DNA of 64,000 bases from Porphyrobacter sp. (GTDB taxonomy: Bacteria; Pseudomonadota; Alphaproteobacteria; Sphingomonadales; Sphingomonadaceae). The notes under the pieces were generated by a model. It was not told the origin of the DNA, made no database searches, and was given only the letters and a program-made list of their open reading frames with translations. The translations under genes were made by a program, and so were the position numbers. Numbering within the stretch: the stretch's first letter is position 1; the number at the start of each line of letters is the position of its first letter. The stretch is taken from positions 264,598 through 328,597 of the forward strand of contig WGLN01000004.1 in assembly GCA_016125555.1 (NCBI GenBank), read 5' to 3'. Shown piece after piece: positions 36,025-45,597 of this stretch.

Positions 36025-36749
36025 TCGGACGGATCGCCTGGTTCGCCGCCTTGCTGGCGATCGCTGTCGTGACCACCGGCGTGGAGCTGGACCGCGAATC
36101 CGGTCGCAAGCCTGCGCTCGCCCCGCTGGTGCCCGAACCTTTTCGCGCTTTCGCCCAGCCCCGCATCGTTGGCGAAGCGACCCGAAGCACAGATGCCGCG
36201 CAGGCGCTTGCCGAGGCGCGGCGCTTGATCCGGCGTCGGCCATTGCCTGCCGAGCACCTCAGCCTGCTGGCTGTCGCGCAGACCAAGGCGCAAATGCCGC
36301 AAGCCGCCGCGATCACGATCCAGGTCGCCGGGCAGCGCGGCTGGCGCGAGCCGATCGCGCAGGAAGCGGTCCTGCGCCTGGCGCTCGCCGCGGGCGACAG
36401 GCCGGAGGCAGCGCGCCGCTACCTCGCGCTGCTGCTGGAAAGCGCCGCATCCGATGCTTTGCTGCGCGAACTGGGTCCGCCGATCTTTGAGGGAGCGGAA
36501 GGCGAGCCGGGTCGCGCCGCGATGGCCGAAGTGGTTGCCGACACCGAACGCTGGCCGGACCTGTTCCTGCGCCGCGGCGAACGCGTCATGCCCGCTAAGG
36601 TCTTCGCCGAAGTGGTGGCGACGGCCGCGGCGCGCGGAGCCGACTTCGACTGTGCCGTCCTCGAGAAGACCCAGGCGGCGGTAGCGCGCAAGGATGACGA
36701 AGCGGCGCGTATTCTCGAGCCGGCCGTCCGGTCGTGCCGCGCCGGCTAA
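36021..36749 (+). CDS. Exported or membrane-anchored helical-repeat-like protein
   Basis: 242 residues. One N-terminal membrane segment or signal (IAWFAALLAIAVVTTGV), then an Ala/Arg/Leu-rich, helical body with tetratricopeptide-like spacing (for example AEARRLIRRRPLPAEHLSLLAVAQTKAQMPQAA). Family not recognised. Overlap with the ligase-like gene (ATGA) implies a role with it, perhaps in polysaccharide assembly. Its end overlaps the convergent 3-hydroxyisobutyrate dehydrogenase gene by four bases. Confidence 0.75.
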   Translation: MIGRIAWFAALLAIAVVTTGVELDRESGRKPALAPLVPEPFRAFAQPRIVGEATRSTDAAQALAEARRLIRRRPLPAEHLSLLAVAQTKAQMPQAAAITIQVAGQRGWREPIAQEAVLRLALAAGDRPEAARRYLALLLESAASDALLRELGPPIFEGAEGEPGRAAMAEVVADTERWPDLFLRRGERVMPAKVFAEVVATAAARGADFDCAVLEKTQAAVARKDDEAARILEPAVRSCRAG

Positions 36750-37612
36750 AGGCTCTTGATCACCGCCGAGAAATCGAGGCCGGCATTGTCCTTGGCGAAG
36801 GCTTCATAGATCGCCTTGGCATGCGCGCCGAGTTCAACCGATGCGCCAGCGCCCTCGGCCGCTTCCATCGCCAGTCTGAGGTCCTTGAGCATCAGCCCGG
36901 CGGCGAACCCGCCCTGGTAATCATTGTCCGCAGGCGTGGTCGGGCCGACGCCGGGAACCGGGCAGTAGGAGGTCATCGACCAGCACTGCCCCGAGGACAC
37001 GCTGGAGATGTCATAGAAGGTCTGCGCATCGAGCCCGAGCTTCTGCGCCATCGTGAAGGCCTCGCAGGTGCCGATCATGTGGATCGCGAGGAGCATGTTG
37101 TTGCAGATCTTGGCCGCCTGACCGTTGCCGGCATCGCCCGCGTGGATCACCGCCTTGCCCATGGCATCGAGGATCGGCTTGGCGCGCGCGAAGGCTTCGC
37201 CGGTCCCGCCGACCATGAAGGTCAGCGTGCCGCCATTGGCCGCGGCAATTCCGCCGCTGACCGGCGCGTCAACCATCGCATAGCCCGCCCCCTCAGCCGC
37301 CGCGATCACCGCGCGAGCAGTGGCGACATCGATGGTCGAACAATCGAGCAGGATTGCGCCTTGCGGGGCGTGGCCGATCACCTCGTTCTCGTAGACCTGC
37401 CGGACGATCTGGCCATTGGGCAGCATCGACACGACCGCCTCGGCGGTGGCGCAGGCTTCCTTCGCTGTGCCGAAGGTCTGGCACCCTGCCTCGCGCGCGG
37501 CGGCGAGCGCGGGTTCGGAAAGGTCGAAGGCACGAACTTCGTGGCCCGCCTTGACGAGGTTCGCGGCCATCCCGCCGCCCATGTTGCCGAGGCCGATAAA
37601 GGCGATTTTCAT
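36746..37612 (-). CDS. mmsB: 3-hydroxyisobutyrate dehydrogenase
   Basis: Oxidises 3-hydroxyisobutyrate to methylmalonate semialdehyde in valine breakdown. 288 residues: N-terminal FIGLGNMGGGMAANLVKAGH (dinucleotide binding), DAPVSGGIAAANGGTLTFMVGG (substrate loop), catalytic Lys in GNGQAAKICNNMLLAI. ATG chosen, with GGAGAGAG upstream. It is last in a reverse-strand operon of acyl-CoA dehydrogenase, 3-hydroxyisobutyryl-CoA hydrolase and enoyl-CoA hydratase. Confidence 0.93.
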   Translation of the reverse strand: MKIAFIGLGNMGGGMAANLVKAGHEVRAFDLSEPALAAAREAGCQTFGTAKEACATAEAVVSMLPNGQIVRQVYENEVIGHAPQGAILLDCSTIDVATARAVIAAAEGAGYAMVDAPVSGGIAAANGGTLTFMVGGTGEAFARAKPILDAMGKAVIHAGDAGNGQAAKICNNMLLAIHMIGTCEAFTMAQKLGLDAQTFYDISSVSSGQCWSMTSYCPVPGVGPTTPADNDYQGGFAAGLMLKDLRLAMEAAEGAGASVELGAHAKAIYEAFAKDNAGLDFSAVIKSL

Positions 37613-37625
37613 GGTTCTCTCTCCG

Positions 37626-37826
37626 TCACGCAATTTGGTCGTAGAGGACTGCGGCTCCGATCATAGCAGTCAGCAAGCCGCCAATTCCGTAGATCCACCC
37701 TTCCATGCGATTGCTGATCGCCCAGAGACGCGATTTCGTCTCGCGTTGCGCCGTCCAGATCGCAATGCCGAAAGTCGCAAGGCCGCCAAACAGCAAGGCT
37801 GCGCCTCCGATCACCGCCCCTTCCAT
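37626..37826 (-). CDS. Two-segment small membrane protein in the valine operon
   Basis: 66 residues with two hydrophobic helices (about 4-24 and 44-62) joined by a charged loop with [16 protein letters not shown]. Starts inside the end of the enoyl-CoA hydratase gene (16-base overlap, AGGGCA before the ATG) and ends 13 bases before mmsB, so it fits neatly as an operon member. No family recognised; role unknown. Confidence 0.6.
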   Translation of the reverse strand: MEGAVIGGAALLFGGLATFGIAIWTAQRETKSRLWAISNRMEGWIYGIGGLLTAMIGAAVLYDQIA

Positions 37827-38605
37827 TGCCCTTCACGCTTCTCGATGAAGGCGGCCATGCCCTCAACCTTGTCCTCGGAGGCAGTGAGGATCTGGAAGAT
37901 GCGGCGCTCGACGACGAGGCCCTGATCGAGCGTCATCTCGAAGGCGGAGTTCACCATCTCCTTGTTGGCGATCGTCGCCATCGGCGGCATCGCGGCGATG
38001 GTTGCTGCGGTCTTGAGCGTCTCGGCGATCAGCTCCTCATGCGGCACCACGCGCGCCACCAGATTGCTGCGCTCGGCCTCTTCGGCGCCCATCATCCGCC
38101 CGGTGAGGCACATCTCCATCGACTTCGACTTGCCGATCGCGCGGGTGAGCCGCTGCGATCCGCCCATGCCTGGCGCGACCCCCAGCTTGATCTCGGGCTG
38201 GCCGAACTTCGCCTTGTCGGACGCGATGATGAAGTCCGCCATCATCGCCAGCTCGCACCCGCCGCCCAGCGCAAAGCCGTTGACGGCCGCGATCCACGGC
38301 TTCCTCGTCTTCTTGACGATCTCGCTCGTCCAGGGGCTGAAGAAATCGTCGAGGTAGAAATCGGCGGCAGGCTTGTCGGCCATTTCCTTGATGTCGGCCC
38401 CGGCGGCGAAAGCCTTGTCGCCGCTGCCGGTCAGCACCGCGCAGAGCTGCGAGCCGTCCGCCTGATAGGCGGCGAAGGCCTCGATCAGCTCGCCCAAGAC
38501 CTGCGAATTGAGCGCGTTCAGCGCCTGCGGGCGGTTGAGCGTGATCAGCGTGACGCCCTTGTGTCCCTGTGCATCGGTTTCGACGGAGATGGTTTCATAA
38601 GTCAT
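37811..38605 (-). CDS. Enoyl-CoA hydratase
   Basis: Crotonase-fold hydratase, 264 residues. The oxyanion-hole segments are [14 protein letters not shown] and [14 protein letters not shown], and the two catalytic Glu lie in ALGGGCELA and the [14 protein letters not shown] loop. In this operon it most likely hydrates methacrylyl-CoA in valine degradation. The ATG was chosen because it forms an ATGA overlap with the hydrolase gene; another ATG four codons upstream is possible. Confidence 0.9.
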   Translation of the reverse strand: MTYETISVETDAQGHKGVTLITLNRPQALNALNSQVLGELIEAFAAYQADGSQLCAVLTGSGDKAFAAGADIKEMADKPAADFYLDDFFSPWTSEIVKKTRKPWIAAVNGFALGGGCELAMMADFIIASDKAKFGQPEIKLGVAPGMGGSQRLTRAIGKSKSMEMCLTGRMMGAEEAERSNLVARVVPHEELIAETLKTAATIAAMPPMATIANKEMVNSAFEMTLDQGLVVERRIFQILTASEDKVEGMAAFIEKREGQWKGR

Positions 38606-39657
38606 AGCGGCTTCCATTCCTCATCGGCGGGCAGGGGCGCGAAGATCGCGTCGAGCAGGTCCGGGGTCACACCTTCGGGCGTTGCCGGGTCCCACTTGGG
38701 GTCGCCGGTCTTGTCGACGATCACCGCGCGCACGCCCTCGGCGAAATCGGGGCGGAGCAGCACGCGGCTGGCGATGCGGTATTCCATCGCCATGTTGTCG
38801 GCGAAATCTTCGAGCGTCTCGCTGGTGGCCAACTGGCGCAGCGCAACCTTGCAGGTCTGCGGGCTCTTGGTGCCGAGCGTGTCTCGCTCCTTCATCGCCC
38901 AATCGTCGCCGGCCTCGGCAGCGGCTTCGAGGCTGGCGAGGATGTCCTCGTAGCGATCCGAGGCGAAGTGCTTGGCGATCTTGTCGGCATTGGCCTCGAT
39001 CCGCGCCTTGGGGGGCGTGCCGACCGGCTCGGACAGGATGCCGGCGATGCGATCGGGGTGATCGTGGATGCGCGCCTTGATCTCCTCGAGCATGGCGTGG
39101 GGCACATAATGCGTGGCAAGGCCGGTCCACAGGCATTCCGCCCCGTCGAGCCGCGCGCCGGTGAGCGCAAGGAACTGCCCCAATCGTCGCCCCAGCCGCG
39201 ACAGATACCAGCCGCCGCCGACATCGGGGAACAGGCCAATGCCGGTTTCGGGCATGGCGAAGCGGGTGTTCTCGGTCGCGACCCGGAACTTGGCCGGCTG
39301 GGAGATGCCCACGCCGCCGCCCATCGTGATGCCGTCCATGAAGGCGACGATGGGCTTTGGGTAGGTGAACATCTGGTGGTTCAATTGGTATTCGTCGTGG
39401 AAGAACTTCCGGCCCGAAACGCCCCCGTCGTTCAGCGCAGAATTGCGCAGGAAGGCGATGTCGCCCCCGGCGCAGAAGCCCCGCCCCTCGGCATGGTCGA
39501 GGATCACCGCCTTGATGCTGTCATCGGCCGCCCACTCACTGAGCGCCGCGCTCATCGCATGGCACATCTCGAGCGTCAGCGCGTGGAGCGCCTTGGGCCG
39601 GTTGAGGCTGATGCGGCCGATCGGGCCGTCGGTCGAGATCAGGACGTCTTCGGTCAT
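38602..39657 (-). CDS. 3-hydroxyisobutyryl-CoA hydrolase
   Basis: Releases 3-hydroxyisobutyrate from its CoA ester. 351 residues, longer than ordinary crotonases because of the C-terminal ECH_2 extension. Marks: [27 protein letters not shown] and [24 protein letters not shown], the last being diagnostic of the hydrolase. ATG with GGAAGATC upstream. First codons lie 100 bases after the acyl-CoA dehydrogenase gene; end overlaps enoyl-CoA hydratase. Confidence 0.93.
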   Translation of the reverse strand: MTEDVLISTDGPIGRISLNRPKALHALTLEMCHAMSAALSEWAADDSIKAVILDHAEGRGFCAGGDIAFLRNSALNDGGVSGRKFFHDEYQLNHQMFTYPKPIVAFMDGITMGGGVGISQPAKFRVATENTRFAMPETGIGLFPDVGGGWYLSRLGRRLGQFLALTGARLDGAECLWTGLATHYVPHAMLEEIKARIHDHPDRIAGILSEPVGTPPKARIEANADKIAKHFASDRYEDILASLEAAAEAGDDWAMKERDTLGTKSPQTCKVALRQLATSETLEDFADNMAMEYRIASRVLLRPDFAEGVRAVIVDKTGDPKWDPATPEGVTPDLLDAIFAPLPADEEWKPL

Positions 39658-39757
39658 TGAGCGGATCTTCCATTCGTCTCGCGCGCAGTCGAGCCACATT
39701 CAGATGTCAGGTTCCCGGCACGGCGTGAGCCGAGGGAAAGAGGGCCTTCGACGCCTG

Positions 39758-40903
39758 TCACTGCCGCAGCAGGTCCCGGCCCACGACCATGCGCATGATC
39801 TGGTTGGTGCCCTCGAGGATCGAATGGACCCTGAGGTCGCGCCAGAAGCGTTCGATCGGGTAGTCCTGAAGATAGCCGTAGCCGCCGAACAGCTGGAGCG
39901 CGCGGTCCACGATCGCGCTGCCATTGTCGGTCGCCAGCCGCTTGGCCATCGCCGAAAAGCGCGTCTTGTCGGGCGCGTTGTCGGTCACCTTGGCCGCCGC
40001 GAGATAGAGCAGTGCGCGCGCCGCCTCGAGATCGGTCGCCATGTCGGCGAGCATGAACTGGGTGTTCTGGAACTCGGCGACGGCCTGGCCGAACTGCTTG
40101 CGGTCCTTGGTGTACTGGATCGCCTCGTCGAGGCAGCGTTGCGCGCCGCCAAGCGAGCAGGCACCGATATTGAGCCGCCCGCCATCCAGCCCCATCATCG
40201 CGATGCGGAAGCCCTCGCCCTCGCCGCCGACGAGGTTCTCGACCGGCACGCGCACATCCTCGAGGATCAGCTGCGCGGTCGGCTGCGAGTGCCAGCCGAG
40301 CTTTTTCTCCTGCGCGCCGAAGCTGACGCCGGGCATGTCCTTTTCGATCACCATGCAGGAGATGCCCTTGGGGCCGTCCTCGCCGGTGCGGACCATCGCG
40401 ACATAGACCTCATTCGCCCCCGCGCCCGAGATGAACTGCTTGGTGCCGTTGAGGACGTAAGTGTCGCCGTCGCGCCGGGCGGTGGTCTTGAGCGCCGCCG
40501 CGTCCGAACCCGAGCCGGGCTCGGTCAGGCAATAGCTCGCGATCCGCTCCATGGTGACGAGGTCGGGCAGATACTTCGCCTTGACCGCCTCCCCGCCGAA
40601 ACGGTCGATCATCCAGGCGGCCATGTTGTGAATCGAGATGAAGGCGGAGGTGGAGGGGCAGCCATAGGCCATCGCCTCCATGATCAGCGCCGCCTCCAAT
40701 CGCCCGAGGCCGATGCCGCCCGATTCTTCGGAGACGTAGATCGCACCGAAGCCGAGTTCGGCGCTGCTCTTGATCACGTCGCGCGGGAAGATGTGCTTCG
40801 CATCCCACTCGGCGGCATGGGGAGTGATGTTGTCGGCGGTGAACCGCTGGGCGACCTCGCGGATCGCGAGCTGGTCCTCGGTGAGTTGAAACTGTCCGTG
40901 CAT
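39758..40903 (-). CDS. Acyl-CoA dehydrogenase, probably isobutyryl-CoA dehydrogenase
   Basis: FAD enzyme introducing the double bond into isobutyryl-CoA. 381 residues with N-terminal, middle (YCLTEPGSGSDAAALKT) and C-terminal domains; the catalytic Glu sits in HSILEGTNQIMRMVVGRDLL. Substrate assignment rests on the following hydrolase, hydratase and mmsB genes on the same strand. The methylmalonate semialdehyde dehydrogenase (mmsA) that would complete the route is not in view. Confidence 0.92.
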   Translation of the reverse strand: MHGQFQLTEDQLAIREVAQRFTADNITPHAAEWDAKHIFPRDVIKSSAELGFGAIYVSEESGGIGLGRLEAALIMEAMAYGCPSTSAFISIHNMAAWMIDRFGGEAVKAKYLPDLVTMERIASYCLTEPGSGSDAAALKTTARRDGDTYVLNGTKQFISGAGANEVYVAMVRTGEDGPKGISCMVIEKDMPGVSFGAQEKKLGWHSQPTAQLILEDVRVPVENLVGGEGEGFRIAMMGLDGGRLNIGACSLGGAQRCLDEAIQYTKDRKQFGQAVAEFQNTQFMLADMATDLEAARALLYLAAAKVTDNAPDKTRFSAMAKRLATDNGSAIVDRALQLFGGYGYLQDYPIERFWRDLRVHSILEGTNQIMRMVVGRDLLRQ

Positions 40904-40987
40904 GGCGATGGCCTCTAACGGGCTTTGCCGGGTTGGAAAAGGCCGCGGCGGACCTGCGCACGGCGGTTTTTTGCTAGGTCCCGAGCT

Positions 40988-41512
40988 TCAACCTCCGCGC
41001 GCCGCTTCGATCGCGCAGCGGTCGCCCTCGCCCGCCTTCGCGGCCGCGGCAAAGCTTTCCGCATCGGGAGCCAGGCGCCGGATCAGGATCACGCCGCGCG
41101 CGGTCGGGCTGACGATTGCGCCCTCCTCCGGCGCACTTCCGGGCGGGAGCAGCCGCACCTCGACCGCTTCGCCTGTTCCGCGCAGAGTGGCAAAATTGTC
41201 GGTGCGGGCGTCGAAGAAGGACAGCGACTGGTAATCGCGCCAGGCTGCCATCCGCAACGCGAGCGCCTTATCGGGCACAGACAGGTCATAGCGGCACAGA
41301 GCGTAATAGAGATCGGGCGAGGAGCGCACCACGCTCTGGCTCTGCGGAGTGATCCGCTGCGGCGCGGTGAAGCGGTGCAGCCCCACGCCGCGCTCCGCCA
41401 GCTTCGCCATCGCGCGGTCCATGATGACGCCGGGCGCGAGTTCAAGCGCGGCGAAATGCACGCCGGCCGCGCTGAGCAGCAGCACTGCAAGCGGTCCGAT
41501 CCAGCGCCTCAT
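40988..41512 (-). CDS. DUF1254 domain protein
   Basis: 174 residues with an N-terminal membrane or signal segment (WIGPLAVLLLSAAGVHFAAL) and a DUF1254-type body containing SVVRSSPDLYYALCRYDLS, where the Y-x-x-x-x-Y-D-L pattern is typical. Overlaps the DUF1214 gene upstream as ATGA. The two domains, fused in many proteins, are split here into adjacent genes. Periplasmic, function unknown. Confidence 0.8.
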   Translation of the reverse strand: MRRWIGPLAVLLLSAAGVHFAALELAPGVIMDRAMAKLAERGVGLHRFTAPQRITPQSQSVVRSSPDLYYALCRYDLSVPDKALALRMAAWRDYQSLSFFDARTDNFATLRGTGEAVEVRLLPPGSAPEEGAIVSPTARGVILIRRLAPDAESFAAAAKAGEGDRCAIEAARGG

Positions 41513-42117
41513 GTGGCGGCCTCGCTTGCGCAGTCGAGACGCTCGACCCGTGGCGGTACGAGGGTTTTCGATGGCTGAGCGAGAAGCGCGGGTTCGGGCA
41601 TATAGAGCCTGAGCGTCAAGTCGAAGGTGCCGGCATTGCGGCTCGATATCCAGTGCGCTGCCCCGGTGGACCTGTGGTCAGCGATCAGCGCCTCCCACGG
41701 CCCTGTCCCCGCCCGGGACGCGTCGATACTGGCCGCGCCGTCGGTGTTGTCGGCAAGCATGCTGCGCGCATCATAGAGCGTCACCGACCACCAGCCCGCG
41801 GGCATCGTCCCCCCGCTCAGCCGATAGCGGCACCCCTCGCGAAGCGGGCGACCTGCATCGTCGGTCGCACGGGTGAAATAGACCGCTTCGCTCTTGGCCA
41901 GCGCCAGCAGGCCGTGGCGCGCAACCCGGGCGCGGGTATAGGGGTCGGCGGCCTCGGACCCGATCGCGAAGTCGCTGCGCCAGCCGTCCACGTCGACGTC
42001 GCCGAAGGCGAGCGCGCCGCGGCTTGGCCACAGCCCCGCCATTGCCAGCGCGCTGCCGAGCCCGATCGCGCTGCCGAGCACGAGCGCGGCGAGATAGGCG
42101 AGCACGCGCCGCATCAT
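41509..42117 (-). CDS. DUF1214 domain protein
   Basis: 202 residues. N-terminal membrane segment, then a DUF1214-like domain with EAVYFTRATDDAGRPLREGCRYRL, GWWSVTLYDARSML and LRLYMPEP, the family pattern. Starts as ATGA over the end of the RidA gene and ends as ATGA over the DUF1254 gene, so the I78 lipoprotein, RidA, DUF1214 and DUF1254 genes are one coupled unit. Function unknown. Confidence 0.82.
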   Translation of the reverse strand: MMRRVLAYLAALVLGSAIGLGSALAMAGLWPSRGALAFGDVDVDGWRSDFAIGSEAADPYTRARVARHGLLALAKSEAVYFTRATDDAGRPLREGCRYRLSGGTMPAGWWSVTLYDARSMLADNTDGAASIDASRAGTGPWEALIADHRSTGAAHWISSRNAGTFDLTLRLYMPEPALLAQPSKTLVPPRVERLDCASEAAT

Positions 42118-42503
42118 CCGCGCAGCACCGCCTCTGCCTCGATCTCGACCTTCCACTCGGGCCGGCACAGCCATGCCACCCCTGCCATGGTCGCCGCCGG
42201 GCGTGCTTCGCCGAAAAAGCGGGCGTGGACCGCGCCGACAGCGTCCTGATCGGCAGGGTCCGTCAGAAGCATGCGGGTGCGCACCACGTCGGCCGCCGAG
42301 CCGCCGAGCTGCTCGATCGCGGCGAGGATGATCGTGCAGCACCGCGCCGCCTGCGCTGCGGTATCGCCGGGCGTGGTCGAGCCGTCGGGTTCGACCGGGC
42401 CGGTGCCCGCGACGATGATGCGATTGCCCTCGCGCACCGCGCGGGCGAAGCCGAAGGTCTGCTCGTAAGGCGAGTCCGAACCCGCCCGCTGCCTCTCGTT
42501 CAT
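42114..42503 (-). CDS. RidA family protein (YjgF/YER057c/UK114)
   Basis: 129 residues. The family hydrolyses reactive enamine/imine intermediates. Seen: YEQTFGFARAVREGNRIIVAGTGP at the N-terminus and the C-terminal EIEAEAVL; the conserved Arg of active RidA is at VRTRMLLTD. Coupled by ATGA to the genes on both sides. Confidence 0.88.
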   Translation of the reverse strand: MNERQRAGSDSPYEQTFGFARAVREGNRIIVAGTGPVEPDGSTTPGDTAAQAARCCTIILAAIEQLGGSAADVVRTRMLLTDPADQDAVGAVHARFFGEARPAATMAGVAWLCRPEWKVEIEAEAVLRG

Positions 42504-42796
42504 CCGCAGGTGACGTCCGTGATCTTCATGGCGCCGTCATAGCGCACGTTCACGCGGTCAGGTCGATAATCCATCGTCCATGCCGCGTTCGGCGGGCCCC
42601 AGCGCAGCGTGCGCGCGCCGCTATCCTTGAGGATCGCCGCGCCCATCGCCTCAGTCGCGTCATGGCCGATGTGGTATTGCGCGGCTGCGGCGTCGCAGGT
42701 CATCGCCATGCCGCCCGCATCCGGATCCGCTTCCTCGACGGTAGTCGCGCAGCCTGCCAGCGCCAGCGCGGCGAGCCCGGTGATCACAGCCCTCAT
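42500..42796 (-). CDS. Peptidase inhibitor I78 family lipoprotein
   Basis: 98 residues. The lipobox LALAGC (Cys16) predicts a lipoprotein. The mature part, CDAAAAQYHIGHDATEAMGA and MDYRPDRVNVRYD, matches the I78 inhibitor family (the W-x-M/xDYRPDRLNV pattern). It probably guards against a serine protease in the periplasm or outside. A strong AGGAGGGAGG precedes the ATG. First gene of a coupled unit of four. Confidence 0.88.
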   Translation of the reverse strand: MRAVITGLAALALAGCATTVEEADPDAGGMAMTCDAAAAQYHIGHDATEAMGAAILKDSGARTLRWGPPNAAWTMDYRPDRVNVRYDGAMKITDVTCG

Positions 42797-42846
42797 CGCA
42801 TCCTCCCTCCTGAATGGCGGGAAGGTATCACGCGCGGCGTGCGCGT

Positions 42847-44319
42847 CTAGCCCCGGTGCTTGTCGAGTTCGTCGCCGCTGACCGTCACGACGTGCAGCAG
42901 GTTGGTCGCCCCGGGAGTCCCGAAGGGCACCCCGGCAAGCACGATCAACTTGGCCCCGCCCTTCGCGAAGCCGTGGCGCAGCGCCATGCGCTTGCCCTTG
43001 CCGATCATCTCCTCGAAGCTGCCGATGTCCTTGGTGGCCACCGCGTGCGCGCCCCACAGGAGCGCCATGCGCCGGGCGGTGCGGATCGACGGGGTGAGCA
43101 CCAACACCGGCGTGTCCGGCCGCTCGCGCGCCACGCGCCGCGCGGTCGAGCCGCTGGCGGTGAACACCGTGATTGCGCTGATCGGGACGGTGTCGGCGAT
43201 GGTCATGCAGGCATGGGCGAGCGCATCCGAGGTGGTCGCATCGGGCGGGGTGTCGAGAAAGCGCACGCGCGCCTTGTAGCCCTCGTCGCGTTCGACCTGC
43301 ACCGCGATGCGGTCCATCATCGCCACCGATTCCTCGGGCCACGCGCCCGCCGCGCTTTCGGCGGAGAGCATCACCGCATCGGCCCCGTCATAGACCGCGT
43401 TGGCGACGTCGGAGACCTCGGCGCGGGTCGGGGTCGGCGCCTCGATCATCGATTCGAGCATCTGGGTCGCGACGATCACCGGCTTGCCGGCGCGGCGCGC
43501 GGTATTGACGATCTTCTTCTGCAGCGGCGGCACCTCGAAGGGTTCGAGCTCCACGCCGAGATCGCCGCGCGCGACCATGATGCCATCGGCCAGTTCGATG
43601 ATCGCGTCGAGCCGCTGGACGGCCTGCGGCTTTTCGATCTTGGCGCAGATCGCGGTGCCGCGCGGGCCGATCAGCTTCTTCGCCTCGGCGACGTCTTCGG
43701 GCCGCTGGACGAAGGACAGCGCGATCCAGTCGGCGCCCTGCTCGGTGGCGAAGGCAAGATCGCGGCGGTCCTTCTCGGTGAGCGCCGGGATCGGCACCTC
43801 GGCATCCGGGACGTTGACGCCCTTGCGATCGGAGATCACCCCGCCGACCTCGGCGCTGCACAGGATGCGGCTGTCATCGGCCTCGAGCACCTTCAACCGG
43901 ATCTTGCCGTCGTTGATCAGCAGGCGCTGGCCGCGCTCCATGATGCCGAACAGTTCGGGATGCGGCAGACAGACGCGATTCTCGTCGCCCGGGGTTTCGT
44001 CGCGGTCGAGCGCGAAGTGACCGGAATGACGGATCACCGCCTGGCCGTCCCTGAAGGTGCCGACCCGCAACTTGGGCCCCTGCAGGTCGGCAAGGATCGC
44101 GATGGGGCGGGCATATTGCTTCTCGAGCGCGCGAATCGCGGCCACCGCGGCTTCATGGTCGGCGTGCGAACCGTGGCTCATGTTCAGGCGAAACGCGTCC
44201 GCCCCGGCGCGCACCAGCTTGTCGAGCATCTCGGGCGAGCGGCTGGCGGGGCCGATGGTGGCGAGAATCTTGACCTTGCGGCCGCGTGGGTCGATCCTCG
44301 GATGCTCGCGTCGTGTCAT
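42847..44319 (-). CDS. pyk: Pyruvate kinase
   Basis: Last step of glycolysis. 490 residues: N-terminal KILATIGPASRSPEML, NMSHGSHADH, the catalytic Lys region ICAKIEKPQAV, the signature IMVARGDLGVEL, and VATQMLESMI. C-terminal regulatory domain intact. ATG chosen with GAGGGA ten bases upstream. Transcribed away from the DUF1244 gene. Confidence 0.95.
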   Translation of the reverse strand: MTRREHPRIDPRGRKVKILATIGPASRSPEMLDKLVRAGADAFRLNMSHGSHADHEAAVAAIRALEKQYARPIAILADLQGPKLRVGTFRDGQAVIRHSGHFALDRDETPGDENRVCLPHPELFGIMERGQRLLINDGKIRLKVLEADDSRILCSAEVGGVISDRKGVNVPDAEVPIPALTEKDRRDLAFATEQGADWIALSFVQRPEDVAEAKKLIGPRGTAICAKIEKPQAVQRLDAIIELADGIMVARGDLGVELEPFEVPPLQKKIVNTARRAGKPVIVATQMLESMIEAPTPTRAEVSDVANAVYDGADAVMLSAESAAGAWPEESVAMMDRIAVQVERDEGYKARVRFLDTPPDATTSDALAHACMTIADTVPISAITVFTASGSTARRVARERPDTPVLVLTPSIRTARRMALLWGAHAVATKDIGSFEEMIGKGKRMALRHGFAKGGAKLIVLAGVPFGTPGATNLLHVVTVSGDELDKHRG

Positions 44320-44384
44320 TCTTGGCAATCCCTCGTTGGCCCGGCCTATGGCACACCCGTTTTTCAACTCAAGGAAAAGCCGCG

Positions 44385-44696
44385 ATGAATAGCAATGCCG
44401 ATCCGCTCGACAGCCTCGACGACGCGCAGGCCGCCGCCGCCTTCCGCCGCCTGGTGCGCCACCTGAGGCACCGCCACGATGCGCAGAACATCGAGTTGAT
44501 GGGACTGGCGGGCTTCTGCCGCAACTGCCTCGCCGACTGGATTCGCGAGGCGGGCTATCCCGGTGACAAGGAGGAAGCGCGCGAAGTGATCCACGGCATG
44601 CCGAGCGCCGAGTGGAAGGCAAGCCGTCAGACCCCCGCCACCGAGGAACAGCTCGCCCGGATGCAGGCGAGCATCGCCAAGAACGCACAGGAATAA
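44385..44696 (+). CDS. DUF1244 family protein
   Basis: 103 residues. The conserved pattern FRRLVRHLRHRHDAQNIELMGLAGFCRNCLADW followed by EAREVIHGMPSAEWK is the DUF1244 family, common in proteobacteria, with Cys-x-x-Cys suggesting metal or redox chemistry. AAGGAAAAG precedes the ATG. Function unknown. Confidence 0.88.
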   Translation: MNSNADPLDSLDDAQAAAAFRRLVRHLRHRHDAQNIELMGLAGFCRNCLADWIREAGYPGDKEEAREVIHGMPSAEWKASRQTPATEEQLARMQASIAKNAQE

Positions 44697-44775
44697 TTTC
44701 GCGCGGCGGTTCAATCGGCGCGGCGGGCTGGCTATTCCGCCCGCCGACCGATTCTCATTTCCGATGGAGACCTTC

Positions 44776-45021
44776 ATGGCCGACAACGCCACCGCCGCCG
44801 ACGACCGCCTGCGCCTGCTGATCGAGCGCATCGAACGCCTCGAGGAAGAGAAGAAGGGCATCGCCGACGATATCCGCGACGTCTACATGGAAGCCAAGGC
44901 GGTCGGCTACGATCCCAAGATCATGCGCCAGATCGTCCGCTTGAGGAAAATGAAGCCCGACGACCGCAGCGAACAGGACATGCTGCTGGAAACCTACAAG
45001 GCCGCGCTCGGGATGGGGTGA
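44776..45021 (+). CDS. DUF2312 family protein
   Basis: 81 residues, almost all helix. The pattern [46 protein letters not shown] is the DUF2312/UPF0335 family found across alphaproteobacteria, with a zipper-like first half. Chosen ATG gives MADNATAA with GGAGACCTTC just before it; an ATG four codons upstream is less well placed. Function unknown. Confidence 0.9.
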   Translation: [81 protein letters not shown]

Positions 45022-45080
45022 CCGCCCCGCTCCCGTTCGGCAAGTCCAAGCTGACCGGATGTCATTGAACTTTCGCCCAA

Positions 45081-45102
45081 CTGTGTTAACTCTATAACAC
45101 AG
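45081..45102. promoter_or_regulatory. Eight-base inverted repeat upstream of the YbjQ-like gene
   Basis: CTGTGTTA and TAACACAG, perfect, separated by six bases, 21 bases before the start of the UPF0145 gene and in the position of a promoter. It is more AT-rich than its surroundings. A dimeric repressor site is the likely reading; which regulator is unknown. Confidence 0.5.
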
Positions 45103-45123
45103 CTTGCGAAGGAGACACGACCA

Positions 45124-45471
45124 ATGCCATCCCCTTGGAAAGACGCACGCGGCGTCATCGTCACCACCACCCCGACGATCGAAGGCCAGCCGATCCAGGA
45201 ATATTGCGGGATCGTCACCGGCGAGGTGATCGTCGGCGCGAACCTGTTCCGCGACCTGTTCGCCAATATCCGCGACATCGTCGGCGGGCGCTCGGGCAGC
45301 TACGAGCGCATCCTCGCCGATGCGCGCAAGCAGGCGATCGAGGAACTGCAGGCCGAGGCCGCCGCGATGGGCGGCAACGCGGTGGTCGGGATCGACCTCG
45401 ACTACGAGGTGATCGGCGCCAACGGCTCGATGCTGATGGTCTCGGCCAGCGGCACGGCGGTGCGGGTCTGA
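45124..45471 (+). CDS. YbjQ family (UPF0145) heavy-metal-binding-domain-like protein
   Basis: 115 residues. Pattern: [35 protein letters not shown], then [29 protein letters not shown], typical of YbjQ. Members form pentamers; cellular role unknown. AAGGAGACACGACC precedes the ATG. An inverted repeat upstream suggests regulated expression. Confidence 0.9.
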   Translation: MPSPWKDARGVIVTTTPTIEGQPIQEYCGIVTGEVIVGANLFRDLFANIRDIVGGRSGSYERILADARKQAIEELQAEAAAMGGNAVVGIDLDYEVIGANGSMLMVSASGTAVRV

Positions 45472-45597
45472 GCTGAACGCCCCTGCCAGGCGCCGCTACA
45501 GCGCGGCGCTGCGCGCCTATCGAAGAGCCCGATTGCCCGCCGCGGCGCCTTTCGCTAGGGCTGCGCGCCTGTTTTCCACGCCCGACAAAGAGTTCCC

